Of a stretch of 64,000 nucleotides of DNA, positions 1 through 11,060 are shown piece after piece. The first letter of the stretch is position 1; every line of letters starts with the position of its first letter. Source of the DNA: Mansonella perstans (Eukaryota; Nematoda; Chromadorea; Rhabditida; Onchocercidae); NCBI GenBank assembly GCA_037074765.1, contig JBAMDO010000130.1, positions 1-64,000 of the forward strand, read 5' to 3'. Made by a program: the position numbers and the translations under genes. The notes below the pieces were generated by a model that saw nothing but the letters and a program-made list of their open reading frames with translations, did not search any database and was not told where the DNA came from.

Positions 1-849
1 AGACCATTAATTTAGGTTTATATCTTATATGAAATATTTTAGCTAAGGCAGATAGCTAAGTTAAGTTGTTTAATTTTTTATAAGTTTTTTTTTCAAAAGA
101 TTCAAACTATTGTCGTTTTTTTTCTTTCATGACTTCTTTTTTGGAATATTTTAAAGTATCGTTTTGTTTCTCTGATTGGAATTTTATTTTCATAAAAATT
201 GCATTTTATTTCTTTTCACAAATAATAGCTAAGAAAATATCTCAAACCTAATATTATCTTATACCTTCGAATTTTTCATTGTAAAACCAACAGGTACAAG
301 AAAAAAAAAGAAACCTTATAAACATTAAGGTTAATCGTCCAATGATCATATCATATGTGTAAGTGGAGTAAAAAGTTTTCAATTGATAAGTGGGGTAAAA
401 AAAGGTTTTCAAGTTAGGCTATATGAAACAGTATGTTATTGATTTGATTGGCTAATTATTAATGATTATATGATTTGTTACAAAGTAATGTTAATAAATA
501 CCGGAATGTTTTTCTAGATTAATTAATCCAGAGAATAAATTGTAACTAATTGAATATGCCATATTCATGGAATATATAAATACAACTAAGTATAAATGAA
601 TAGCAGTATAAATAGCAGTGTACGTTTTATTTGTAATTTTAATTTTGTTAAAAAAATTTTTTTTTTAAGTTAAAAGTTTTCTTCGCAATAATTGGTGATT
701 TTAATTATTAATTTTACTGTTACTTTTTCTATTCATTTTTTTACATTTGCTCTTTTTACAATCCTAAAATTGTCATCATTAGTATCTTTTTTATGGTTTT
801 TTTTTTTTTTTTTTTCTTTCGGTATGATTTTTTCCTCAAAAAGAGATTC

Positions 850-945
850 TAATAGTAGTACTATTACTACTACTACTACTATTACTAATACTAATACTAC
901 TATTTACTACTCTTCAGTTACGATTGTTCTGTGTGTGTGTGTGTG
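850..945. repeat. ACT-type trinucleotide tract followed by GT microsatellite
   Basis: Positions 850-910 are an imperfect run of ACT/ATT triplets. Positions 931-945 are an uninterrupted GT run. The open frame that spans both translates to low-complexity Thr and Val/Cys runs and is not a gene. Confidence 0.8.
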
Positions 946-1840
946 CCTGTGTATCCATTTACATGTGTGTAATTTAATTGCCTTATTCAATCATTTTAAA
1001 TAAATCATTTACTTCTTTTTACGGTAATTCTAGTTTTTCTTTCAACTTTAAACTGATTTGATGAAATTGTCAAATTTTTATGAAGCATTTTCTGCATTTA
1101 AAAGATATTTATAGAAGATGAGAAATATGATGTAATATTTTCTAAAATATTTAGATTGCATATATGAATGATGAGAATTATTAATTATGGAGGAATGTGT
1201 AGTGTGTTTATGTGAGAGTTGAAATTTTGTATGATACGATAAGATTAGAATTAGTATTAAAGTGGTATATTCTTTGCGGTTTATTTTTTTGAAAAGTTAT
1301 AACGATTTGGCATATTTGGATGAATCTTTAGTTGTTATTATGATTAATGATTAGTGATAATTAAAATAAGGAATTCGCGAAAAGAAAAAATGAGTGAAAA
1401 ATGAAGCTTATTATAATAATTCTAAATTAATTGTTAATTTTTAATGGAATAAGTGAGTAGTTATTAATTGTAATTAATAATGATATCATAGTAATATTAG
1501 TGATAATATTTATATGATAGAAATTTTCATTTCCAATTATTCATTTCAGTTTTATAATTTGAAGCTTTTTTTAAGCTTATTTCAAATTCTAGTTAATTAG
1601 CAAATAGATTTTTATGATATTTGCAAGTATAAGTGAAACTATTTGTGCATTTCTATTGCTTGTTGTTATTGCAGAAAATGTTACAATTAAGCAATATCTT
1701 AGATATATAAAGATTGGTATTACATTTGAGATTCATATGATGCGCAAAGCATTGTATAGGATAGGATGAGATATTTATAAATCATTTATTAAATTTAAAT
1801 TTTTTTTAATTTTTGAGCAATAAAATGGAAATCATTATCC

Positions 1841-1860
1841 ATATATATATATATATATAT
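1841..1860. repeat. (AT)10 microsatellite
   Basis: Uninterrupted alternating AT over 20 bases. A second AT/TA run lies at 2136-2164. Confidence 0.9.
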
Positions 1861-2133
1861 GTTAGTAATTTTTTTTTTTTTTAACCTTATTTTGTATGTA
1901 TTTGTGTTAATGCAAAAGGAAGAGCGAGAAGATGACAGAAACCAGAATCATATGATTTATGATTTTTCCACTTGTTACTGCTAAAAATGTTATTTTCTTG
2001 ATGAGTAGGTGGTTGCAGCAATAATGAAATTTCAAAGAACGGTATGCAAAAGGGAAAAAAAAAAATGTGCTTTGCTATTTCTCTCACATTTTCCTTATTG
2101 CTTCAAATTTTCTTCAATTATTTTGTATATGTT

Positions 2134-2135
<2 letters not shown>

Positions 2136-2164
<29 letters not shown>
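2136..2164. repeat. (TA)n microsatellite
   Basis: Alternating TA over about 29 bases in AT-rich intergenic sequence. Confidence 0.9.
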
Positions 2165-2167
<3 letters not shown>

Positions 2168-2555
2168 GTTAGTTATGTGAACGAAATGATCATTAATCCT
2201 TGCCTAATAATGAAAATGATAATTAGCTATCTTTTAAATTGCTTTTTTTTTTTAATTAAAATTATTTTTAATTGAATAATTTTTTGAAAAATATTAAAAT
2301 TCATATAAATTTTACTAAAACATTTATAAAATTATATTAAAAGAAAGTCTTTCTCAAAATATTTTCATTTATCTTTGTATATTTTTTATGTAATAATTCT
2401 ATGAAATATTTTCGCATCATATATTTAAAAAAATCAAATTGCTAAATTTTTGAAATATGTAATTTAAGGATAACAACTACGGTGTTATATACATATATAT
2501 ATTTCTTTGAATTTTTCAGTATGAAATTTGAAAAAAAAAAAGCGTGCATATCATT

Positions 2556-2700
2556 GACACACACACACACACACACATACACACATATATATACATATAC
2601 AGACATATGCACAGACACATACACACAGACACAGACATAGACACCCACACAGACACACACACACACACACATACACATAGATACACACACATATATATAT
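2556..2700. repeat. Compound AC / AT microsatellite
   Basis: About 145 bases of AC repeats interrupted by AG and AT dinucleotides, ending in an AT run. Both strands translate to Thr-His or Val-Cys runs purely because of the dinucleotide repeat. Confidence 0.9.
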
Positions 2701-3195
2701 GTACATGCAGTCTCGATTTGATGCATTATTAGTTTTGTCCGTAATAGAAGAAAGAGATAACTTTATCCCATTCCAATCATTTTCTTTCAGTCCCTTTGCC
2801 CTCCTGCTTCACCACAATCCTTTCATTCTTCTTTCTCACACTCTCTTTTCATTTTATTCTTTAGATAATGAGGCCATCTTCTCTTAATTTATTATCATTT
2901 CCTGTTTGTTTGTTTGTTTGTTTTTTTTTTAAATCTCTACTACATTGACTATATTTTCTTACATTTTAATTTAATTTTCTAAAATTTTCTGTGATTTTCT
3001 TTTTTTTTTTAAAATTAATTTTTTTTTTTGAATAGATTAACAACCATGAGGATATGCTGAAATTATCATTATCATGATATCATGAATCATGATAAGGCTA
3101 AAACTATAATATTATCATTTTGGGAATCATAATAATAGATAGAACATTTATAGAATGAGAAAATCTATATTTCTGCTACATGAGAGTTAAAAAAG

Positions 3196-3365
3196 TTTGA
3201 TCTGTTCTTTAAGTATTACTAGAGCTTTTGGTAATATTCTTGTATATCTATCTATTTGATCTGTTCTTTAAGTACACTAAAATGTTTGTTAATATTCATC
3301 TAATCTATCTATTTGATCTGTTCTTCAAGTACACCATAACTTTATCAAAAGTTCTTTAAGCTATT
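3196..3365. repeat. Imperfect tandem repeat, about 58-bp unit, three copies
   Basis: The motif TTTGATCTGTTCTTTAAGTA begins at 3196, again at 3255 and, with one change, at 3312. This gives spacings of 59 and 57 bases. The segment between each motif is more diverged (GTAATATTC / TTAATATTC shared). The third copy decays after about 50 bases. Confidence 0.75.
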
Positions 3366-3640
3366 CATTCTATTCTTTAAATATCCTAAAAACTTTTGAT
3401 ACTTATCCAAATTTCAGAAGTGTTTTTTTTTGTTGTAATTTATCTATGGAATTGTTTGAATGAGTTTTGCATATAAAATTTTGTTTCATATCTAAAAATA
3501 GAAATATGAATGAAGAAGATTTAATAATGTTAATTGAGTATCCTAAATAATCATCTAGATGTTGGAAAAAAAAAAGCAATAAATGAACTATTTTAATTAA
3601 CAATTTGATAAATTTGCATTTATTAATTTGTTTTTTCAAT

Positions 3641-3648
3641 TTCTATAG
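3641..3648 (+). promoter_or_regulatory. Possible spliced-leader trans-splice acceptor
   Basis: The pyrimidine-rich TTCTATAG ends five bases before the ATG at 3654. Nematode mRNAs commonly receive a spliced leader at an AG just upstream of the start codon, and this spacing fits. The same AG could instead be the acceptor of an ordinary intron joining an upstream exon that was not found. Confidence 0.4.
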
Positions 3649-3653
3649 GATAT

Positions 3654-6600
3654 ATGGGTAATTTGTCACCTGAAGAGATATTGAAACGGATTGAAGGTGA
3701 TAGCAAAGGAAAAGTAAAAGGAAATCATAAAAATGGAACAAATGGATCGAAGGTAATTACTTTGTTGAAATTAGATGAAATTTTTGGCTGACATTTTTTA
3801 AAATTGAATAATTGAAGATTTTTTTATATTGGAGAACATAGAGACGTTTTAGAGGAGTTATTGTTTTCCAATGCATCCTGCATATATCCATCAATCCATA
3901 TCTTAATAGGTCAAAGGATAGGATGCTTTTGAGGTCAACGTATTTATTTGCCATTGGATCTATAATGGCAAGTGACCATTAATCGTACTGCTATGAGGTA
4001 ATTGTTGTGAAGTACCACATAATGGTTACACCAAAATCTCTCTCTTTTCTTCACTTTCCCTTACATTTCCCTTTCTTTACACTTTATTCCCGTCAAATTA
4101 CCTTCATCTTTTTCAGTTCTTTTTTTTTTTTCCCATTTCCATTATCTTCTCCAGGTACCATTATCCTCTCTTTACTACTACTATTACTATTTATTTGAAA
4201 TACGCAGCTATTTTTCTGCAGTATCATTGATCGGACATCCTTCCACTTGTAATGTCTGTATTAGTACTACAAATTTTATTATTGTTATTACTAATACAAC
4301 TACTACTATTACTACTGATACCACTACTACTACCATTACTACTGATACTACTACTATTACTACGGATACTGCTGTTACTAATACTACTACTGTTATTATT
4401 ATTATTATTATTGTGATTGTTAGTATTTAATATTAGCGATAATATCAAATCGATATTTGTAAGATTTATAGATAATTAGTTAGCAACTGTATGCAGCTGT
4501 TCTGATTTTACCGTAATTGCAGCAGATGAGCATTGTTGTAAACAGATTAATTATGATGCGATAGATTTATTGCTGTTTATTTATAAGTTGTTTTGATAAG
4601 ATCTGCAAAAAGGCTATAGAAAATGAATCCTTTCAGGATCACTCATCTGTTTTAACAAACGGTTCTAGAAATAGTGGTGGTCGAAGTAAGAGAGCCGACA
4701 AAAAAGATCGTCAAACAGATAAGGTTTCAAAAAAAAAAAAAATGCTTAGAAGTTTGCCGTAAAGTTATTCCTTTTTTTTTTAAGTAGCTCTTTCGACCAT
4801 TTGGCTCTTTTTTATTTTGCTACTAGAAATATTGATTTTAAATAAAATGAAGAACGAAATATAACTATTAGGAAATGAAAGGTGAAACTTTTATTTTCAT
4901 AGATATTGGTATATCTTTTACTAAACTGGAATATTTTTAATTTATCTCATTTTAACAGGCTATAAGACGTTCTGCCATCACTGATAAAGACGCCGATAAA
5001 GAGGTAATTGAACATACAAGAACCAATATGGAGAAATTAAATATTGAAAAAGCGAAGACGGTTATTGTGGAAGAAACTACCGTTTCACCTAAGCAAGGTG
5101 GTCCATCGATGATAGAGTCAAGAACATCGAAGGTTTCTTTTCTTGACTTTTTTTGACGGGTTGAATCCTAGCTGTATATAATGCATATTCCTGAAATATG
5201 AGATTCAATGAAATGAAGTTGAAAAAAAGTTGAGACAAAATTTGAAAGAGAAAATTAAAATTGGAAATTACGAGGCTTATGAAATAATTAGAATATAACT
5301 TATTCTGTTATTATAGATATTTATGGCTAATTTTTAATAAGTTGTTAAAAATATTTGTAAATAAGTTGAAGTTTTGTAGAGCGAAGTAGAAACATCATCA
5401 TCATTACATAAGGTTGAAGATGTTGAAAGTGGTGCTATGACCACAGCAAAGAATACGATGGATGAAGGTGTGGATGATGAGGAGCAATATTTGAGTGCTG
5501 ATGAAGGTGCCAATTCCAACTTCTCCGATGAAATAGTATGGTTTTTTTTTTTTTTGTTTTTTTTTATTTTAAATAGCTAAAGATAGGGAAATAAATGTTT
5601 GTTTAATAAAATTATCATAATTTGCATCATGATTAAGTTTAATTATAAGTATTTTAAAAAAGCATAATTTCAAAAAAATGATTTCAAGATTTGAATTCTT
5701 GGTTTGTATTGATCTTAGGAGGAATGCTGTGGTTTTTTATTTTTTTGGGGGTTCCAATGTAAAGTAAGTATTCTTTTTTTTTTAGAAAAATGAGTTGCAG
5801 TATCATACGGATGAACAATCTGGTGCTTCTGGTTCACATGATTTCATAAGTGATGGTGCTAACTATCGTGCTGATGATGAAGAAATAAATCTTTTACCAG
5901 TAACTTCTGAAGAATCCGAATTTATTCAAGTCACTACCAGGAGTAAGAGAAGAGGCAATGCTTCTCTGGTTCAACATCAGCAACAGACTTTATCATCGGG
6001 AATGGATAGGAAAAATGTATATTTCCACAGGTATGAAAACGATATAAGGTTTATTTGCAGATCAACGTCGAAATGAAAAAACGAAAGGTTTATAATAAAT
6101 TGAATGATAAGAAAGAAATTGTTTCATTTCTTTTAGTAAAAGTATTATACCATTATTTGCAGTACGTTAGATCGAGGTGCTAGAACAAATATAAGACGTG
6201 ATGTAGATAGGTTGCGACGAAGTTCGGTGCAACCACCATCGGATAGCCCTAGAAATCAGGCATCTTCATTTGGGAACACTTCTCCATCACCGGTTGATTA
6301 TGAGGTTTGTTCATGCTTGTTCATTATTCTTTGAAAAATTTAATTTAACCTTTAGGTCATTGCATTGTGCTAACTAGGTTGCTTCGATATTTTAGAAGTG
6401 AAACTTAAGGTGACCAAATTTATGTGTTGTACTAAATTACGTGTTCTTTTGTGCTCTTGACCTTTCTTCTACACCTGTCTAATTTTTGCTTAACTTTTCA
6501 GAGTTTTCAAAAACATACGACTTCTCTACGACCTCGGATGTTAATTTCAGAAATTGTTGATAATATTCTAATGAAAGCACAAGAGAACAAGGTTTGTCAG

Positions 6601-8553
6601 AACTGACCGACTGATCGATATGGCTTGATCGATGGGAGTATCTGAAATGTTTTTAGTTTCGCGAAGCGGATATCTCTTTTTTTAGATATTCGCCACCATC
6701 AACAGATTATTTGTTTGTTATCGTTTAAATTGGTTAAAAATTTGCGTTATTAGATCTGTATGAAAAAAATGGTGTTTTTTAGGGTGGTGGTGCGAAAAGT
6801 CATACGTTCGGTACTAGTGATAGTACTCAACTACAGCAGCAGCAACGACAACAGGAGCATTCTAAATTTGCTACCTCAACATCGATGAGCAAGAAAGGGA
6901 AATATGGGTTGCCATCTTCACTTCAAACAAGTCGTACAGTATCTCCTGATCGCCGTAGCAGTCAATCGTTATCATTAAAATATTCTAGCGCTGCTGGAAG
7001 TGTAAGTTGTTAGGCTTTCTCTTTAACTTTCAAAAAGTTATTCAGCAAGAAGAACATTTTTGTACTTTTTATGATTGATTTGAATTTTGTTTTTTCTTTT
7101 CCTGTACCATGAATCATTTATTATTTCATTTATTCAATATTGCAGAGTGGTTCTTCATCAGCTGTTGCAGCTGTTTCGGAAGGTTTATTAGACGTAAAAC
7201 ATAAATTATCAAAGGAACATTTTAGTATTGCTACTGTTACTGGTACAAAACCACCAGGTTTGTAGCTTTGAATGGAAGTAATATTCCAAAATGATATTTA
7301 TTTCTCATTAATTATTAAATGATTTGTAAATCCAGTGAAGTGACTAATTCTACTCGCAATCGTTTTTTTTGGTTGGAAATTTATTAAAAATATTTTCTGT
7401 ATGAGTTTTTTTTTTTCAGCTCAACAATCATGGGCAGATATTGCCAAACGACGATTATATGATAATATTGAAACACGTTCAAATGAAACATCTTTTACAT
7501 CATCACATCTTCATGCATCAATTAAATTAGAACATTCTGCTGGCGGAATTTCGATTTTTGGTAAACTTTATATGTCTGTCATATGAAATGTTTTGATGTG
7601 TGTGACATTTTTGAGAACCCTCAATAATTATTTTCATTCATTGTTTTTATTCATGGAAGATATTAAAGGATATTTTTACAGATCATGTGGAAAATACGAA
7701 AAAGCCAGAATATCATGAGCAAAAACGAGCAGTAAATGTGGAAACGGTAAGCAGTAGCGATCCAGCAGTGAAAGATTATTCATTCTTTTTTGATCCAAAC
7801 GAACCAACTGGGATTATAGCGAAAGGTCAGTTGATTTTATTAGCTGTATGATGTGTTAACAGTGAAATTTTACAGTAGATTTCAAAAAATTTATTTCAAA
7901 GTATAAAGTAAAGTATAAATGTGTTCGCGTTGCAGAATCAGTATCGAAGTGTTCCAAAATTGTACCAGAGAAAACTGACGATGATTCAAAATCATTCAAG
8001 GTAAGAGCTTTTATAGAATTTAGAATTTAACAAATTTTTTGTTCTTTAGTATAAGTTATAGTGTGATCATATTTGATGAGCAATGGAGATACAGAAAATA
8101 TTCCGATATTTGAAATGATTGATAGTTGCTCCAGTTTTGATTGATTGAAGTTGTGGAATCATGGAACTCTTATAATATGTAAAATAATTATAGTCTCGCC
8201 ATTCTGGTATAGTGCTCAATTTGGATGGAGGTCGTCAAGTTGTTCTTCCGGAAAGTGATGTAGTAGCAGCAAGTTCGCCAACTATTGTTGATATTAGGCA
8301 GCAACCGGAAGTAATAACAATGATTGAGATGTGGAGACAATTTACTACGGAAGATTTAACTGGTTAGTTCATTCATTTTTATCTTCTTAAGGGAACTGGA
8401 ATTGAAATCATGTTCAGATAATGAAAATTAAAATGAATCGAGATGTTATATAAATTTTGAAATTTTTTAATCATAGTAATCCTTTTTTTTTTAGCGATAA
8501 TGACATACAAAGAATATAAAAGACAAAAGGAGAGATCAGAGCAGCAAAATTGA
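3654..8553 (+). CDS. Predicted disordered Ser/Gln-rich protein of unknown function, 14 exons
   Basis: Rebuilt coding exons: 3654-3752, 4637-4723, 4959-5132, 5380-5535, 5786-6030, 6163-6304, 6502-6591, 6783-7001, 7146-7257, 7420-7560, 7682-7825, 7936-8000, 8194-8362 and 8495-8553. All phases agree, giving about 633 residues. The ATG was chosen because it follows a possible trans-splice acceptor by five bases. There is no signal peptide or membrane segment. The protein is mostly polar and predicted disordered: an acidic stretch from exon 4 (DDEEQYLSADEG), a basic patch (TTRSKRR), Ser/Pro-rich exon 6 and a Gln cluster in exon 8 (QLQQQQRQQ). The C-terminal third looks more ordered: QQSWADIAKRR (exon 10), DYSFFFDPNEPTG (exon 11), and exon 13 with VLNLDGGRQVVLPESD and MIEMWRQF. 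The family was not recognised. A nuclear or RNA-associated role is only a guess from composition. It is convergent with the VGLUT gene. Confidence 0.75.
4170..4430. repeat. ACT/ATT trinucleotide tract in intron 1
   Basis: Imperfect triplet repeats lie within the first intron (3753-4636) of the gene starting at 3654. They produce long open frames on both strands (Thr-rich on plus, Ser/Asn-rich on minus) that are artefacts of the repeat. Confidence 0.8.
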
Positions 8554-11060
8554 ATTGTTAAAAGAACAAGAAGAAGGGAGAAACAAAGAGGATTGAAATG
8601 AATAATAATTTTGGGTCTGATTAGCAAAGAGCAATTTCATTTTTCATATGGTTTTATTATTCATTGTTGCATATTGCTTACTTTCCTGAAATGATTCGTT
8701 CTCATCTTCCATATATTTTTTTCTCATTATTCCATTTCATTGTATTAATTGAATACTGGTTATCATTTCTTTTTTTATTGTCAATTCAATTAATTGTTTA
8801 ATTAATTATGTTAAATTTAGAATATCAATGCGTAGGTACTGTACTGTATATGTAGTTTCAAGATTTCTAGTTTTATTAAGGAAACATCCTAGATTTTGCA
8901 AAAACTATTAAAGGATTGTTTTTGTTACTTGAAGAAAATGCTCACTATATTTATTTTAATTAATTTGATTTTGTAGTATTTTTCAAAATTTTTTATGATA
9001 TACAAAGGAGGAAAAAGTTTTATTGAAAGAAGTTGAAAAAACAAAAGAAAAACGAAAAATTAGAATTGTTTAACTTTCAAGAAGAAATTTTTTTTTTTTT
9101 TACAGTGAAATTAAGCAAGTATAGTGAATGGAAAATTTACTATACTGAAAAATCTTTGAATAGTACGAAAATTAAATTTCCAATTGATTGATTGATTTTT
9201 AACTGCTTGTCTTGAAACACGATTGTTACATAAATATAAGCTAAAGCTTTTAAGCTAACAACACATAACTTGGAAAAGTTGCGCATCTTAAAGTATTTTA
9301 TTATTTCTCATAAATTTCACAGCATTATATTCTATTGGGTGAAAAGAGGGCAAAGATACGGGCAAAATATGAGCAGAGTTTTTTAAACAAATAATTAGTA
9401 CAAATAATATAGGAATTAATTTTTTTTAAAACATTTAGTAATGAAAAAGTATAGATTTATTGAAGTTGGGTAGGATAACGTGCGATATTGATTATTTCAT
9501 GATTTAAATTTTCAAAATTATAAAATTTTGCTAGTACTGTTTTTTTCTTTTTTTTTATTACTGTTAAATGCTAAATAGGAATATATTCCTTTTTTTCGGT
9601 TTTTTTAACTTTATAAAAGAATTAATTTGCTCATTTCATCTATTGCGCCCGGTATATGTTTCTCAAATTTGTGTATGTTATTTCGTTTTATTTTTACTTT
9701 TTAATTTTTCGTTTTATTTTTTTTTTTGTATATTCGTTTAACTCTTTTATTCTGTTTTTGTTTTTTTTCTTTTTTTTTTTTTTTTTGTTTTGTATATTCG
9801 TTTATCTCTTTTATTCATTTTAGTCTTCTGTAAAGCATTTTTTTCCTTTCATACTTGTTCTGTATTTTAAATTTAAACTTGAATTGCTCAAATTGTAGTA
9901 GAAGCGATTTGTTCTCTTTTTTCCTTCTTTCTTAGCTCTTTTAAAATTTCGGACGCTTTTTTTAAAAATTTTTTGTTTTATTTTTCCTTCTACATAATAT
10001 ACTATACTTAGGAATTGATATTGAAAACAAACTTCAATGCATCGGTTTTTTTGTCCTATGTTTGTTTTTTTAAATTTAAAAAAAATTTTTTTTTGGAGGT
10101 GGGAGTTAGCTTAAGTAGCAGAAATTACTGCTGATTTATTGATCATTTGATAATGATGATGATGTTAACTTTTTCTAAATATAAAGACATTTGCGCTCTT
10201 GCTAGTAATTTTGCTCATTTTTTAACTCCGAATTTATCATATCACTTTTACAAAGTAAAAGCTTGTAGATTTAAGTAAATTAGATGAAAAGAAAGATAAG
10301 TGTCCGGATAATAGTTCATAGATTTTTGACAAAAGTAAAAGTTAAAGGCAGGATGTGGAGGTTAGATTTGAAATGTAATTTTAATTATGTTTAATTATGC
10401 TTTTTCTCTCTTTCTGCTTTTAATGTCGCCGATTTATCGATTTAATTCGAAAGAATAAACTTTCAACAATCTCCTTGCTTTTTTTCTTAGCATAACTTTA
10501 ATTTTACTGATAATAATTGACTACGCTGCTACTTATTATTGCCATATATGTTGAAGACAGTTGAAGAAGATAAATGAATGACATGAAACCGAAAAACAAT
10601 TTGATATCAATAATAGATCATTAATTTATTTGTAACATTGGGATCAGTAATAGATCAATTTATTGTAACAATTGAAATCGGTAATAGATCAGTTTATTGC
10701 AATCTTGAGATCAGTAATAGGTTTATTTCAGAAAAAAGAGAAATTAGAAATGCTTTAAAAATGATTTTATTGTTTACAAAAAAAAAAAATTTTTGACAAT
10801 ACTTTTCCGAAATATAAATTCTGTAATGTTTGAATAAAATTAAAAAAAATTTGGATACTTCTGGATACTTAGATGATCTGGATACTTTTCCATTATTAAT
10901 TCTTCGTAGTTGAGATTGATTATTCGTGTTGATTTATGAATTATTACAAATGAAATCATTTTCTGCTGCTGCTGCTGCTACTGCTTATTCGTACCTATTT
11001 TTCATTTCATTTGAATCTGTAAAAGAAAAAGTTGGGAATAATCAATTTAATTTTATGATA
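8554..11060. other. Intergenic between convergent genes; 3' flanks, no gene seen
   Basis: About 2.5 kb separates the stop codon of the plus-strand gene from the stop codon of the minus-strand VGLUT gene. It holds T-rich runs (notably 9540-9830, with TTTTGTATATTCGTTTA repeated near 9726 and 9790) and a short tandem array at 10606-10735. Both 3' untranslated regions must lie here. No splice-flanked coding segment was found. Confidence 0.6.
10606..10735. repeat. Imperfect tandem repeat, about 34-37-bp unit, four copies
   Basis: Copies begin with ATCAATAATAGATCA, ATCAGTAATAGATCA, ATCGGTAATAGATCA and ATCAGTAATAG and share a following TTTATTGTAAC-like segment. The array sits 330-450 bases downstream of the VGLUT stop codon, so it may be in or near that gene's 3' untranslated region. 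Its TTTATT motifs read AATAAA on the minus strand. Confidence 0.7.

Larger units (their letters stand above)
1..3653. other. Intergenic, AT-rich, microsatellite-rich
   Basis: No convincing coding region was found. The stretch holds long A/T runs, an ACT-type trinucleotide tract (about 850-910), short GT and AT tracts, a long AC/AT tract (2556-2700) and three imperfect copies of a roughly 58-bp unit (3196-3365). The longest open frames here are low-complexity translations of these tracts. Upstream exons or the promoter of the gene starting at 3654 could lie here, but none can be identified. Confidence 0.6.

Noticed and set aside
2442..2732. Long open frames on both strands reading Val-Cys or Thr-His runs
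   Set aside because: They are translations of the AC/AT microsatellite at 2556-2700 and carry no other coding sign.
4224..4448. Ser/Asn-rich and Thr-rich frames
   Set aside because: They lie inside a trinucleotide tract within intron 1 of the gene starting at 3654.
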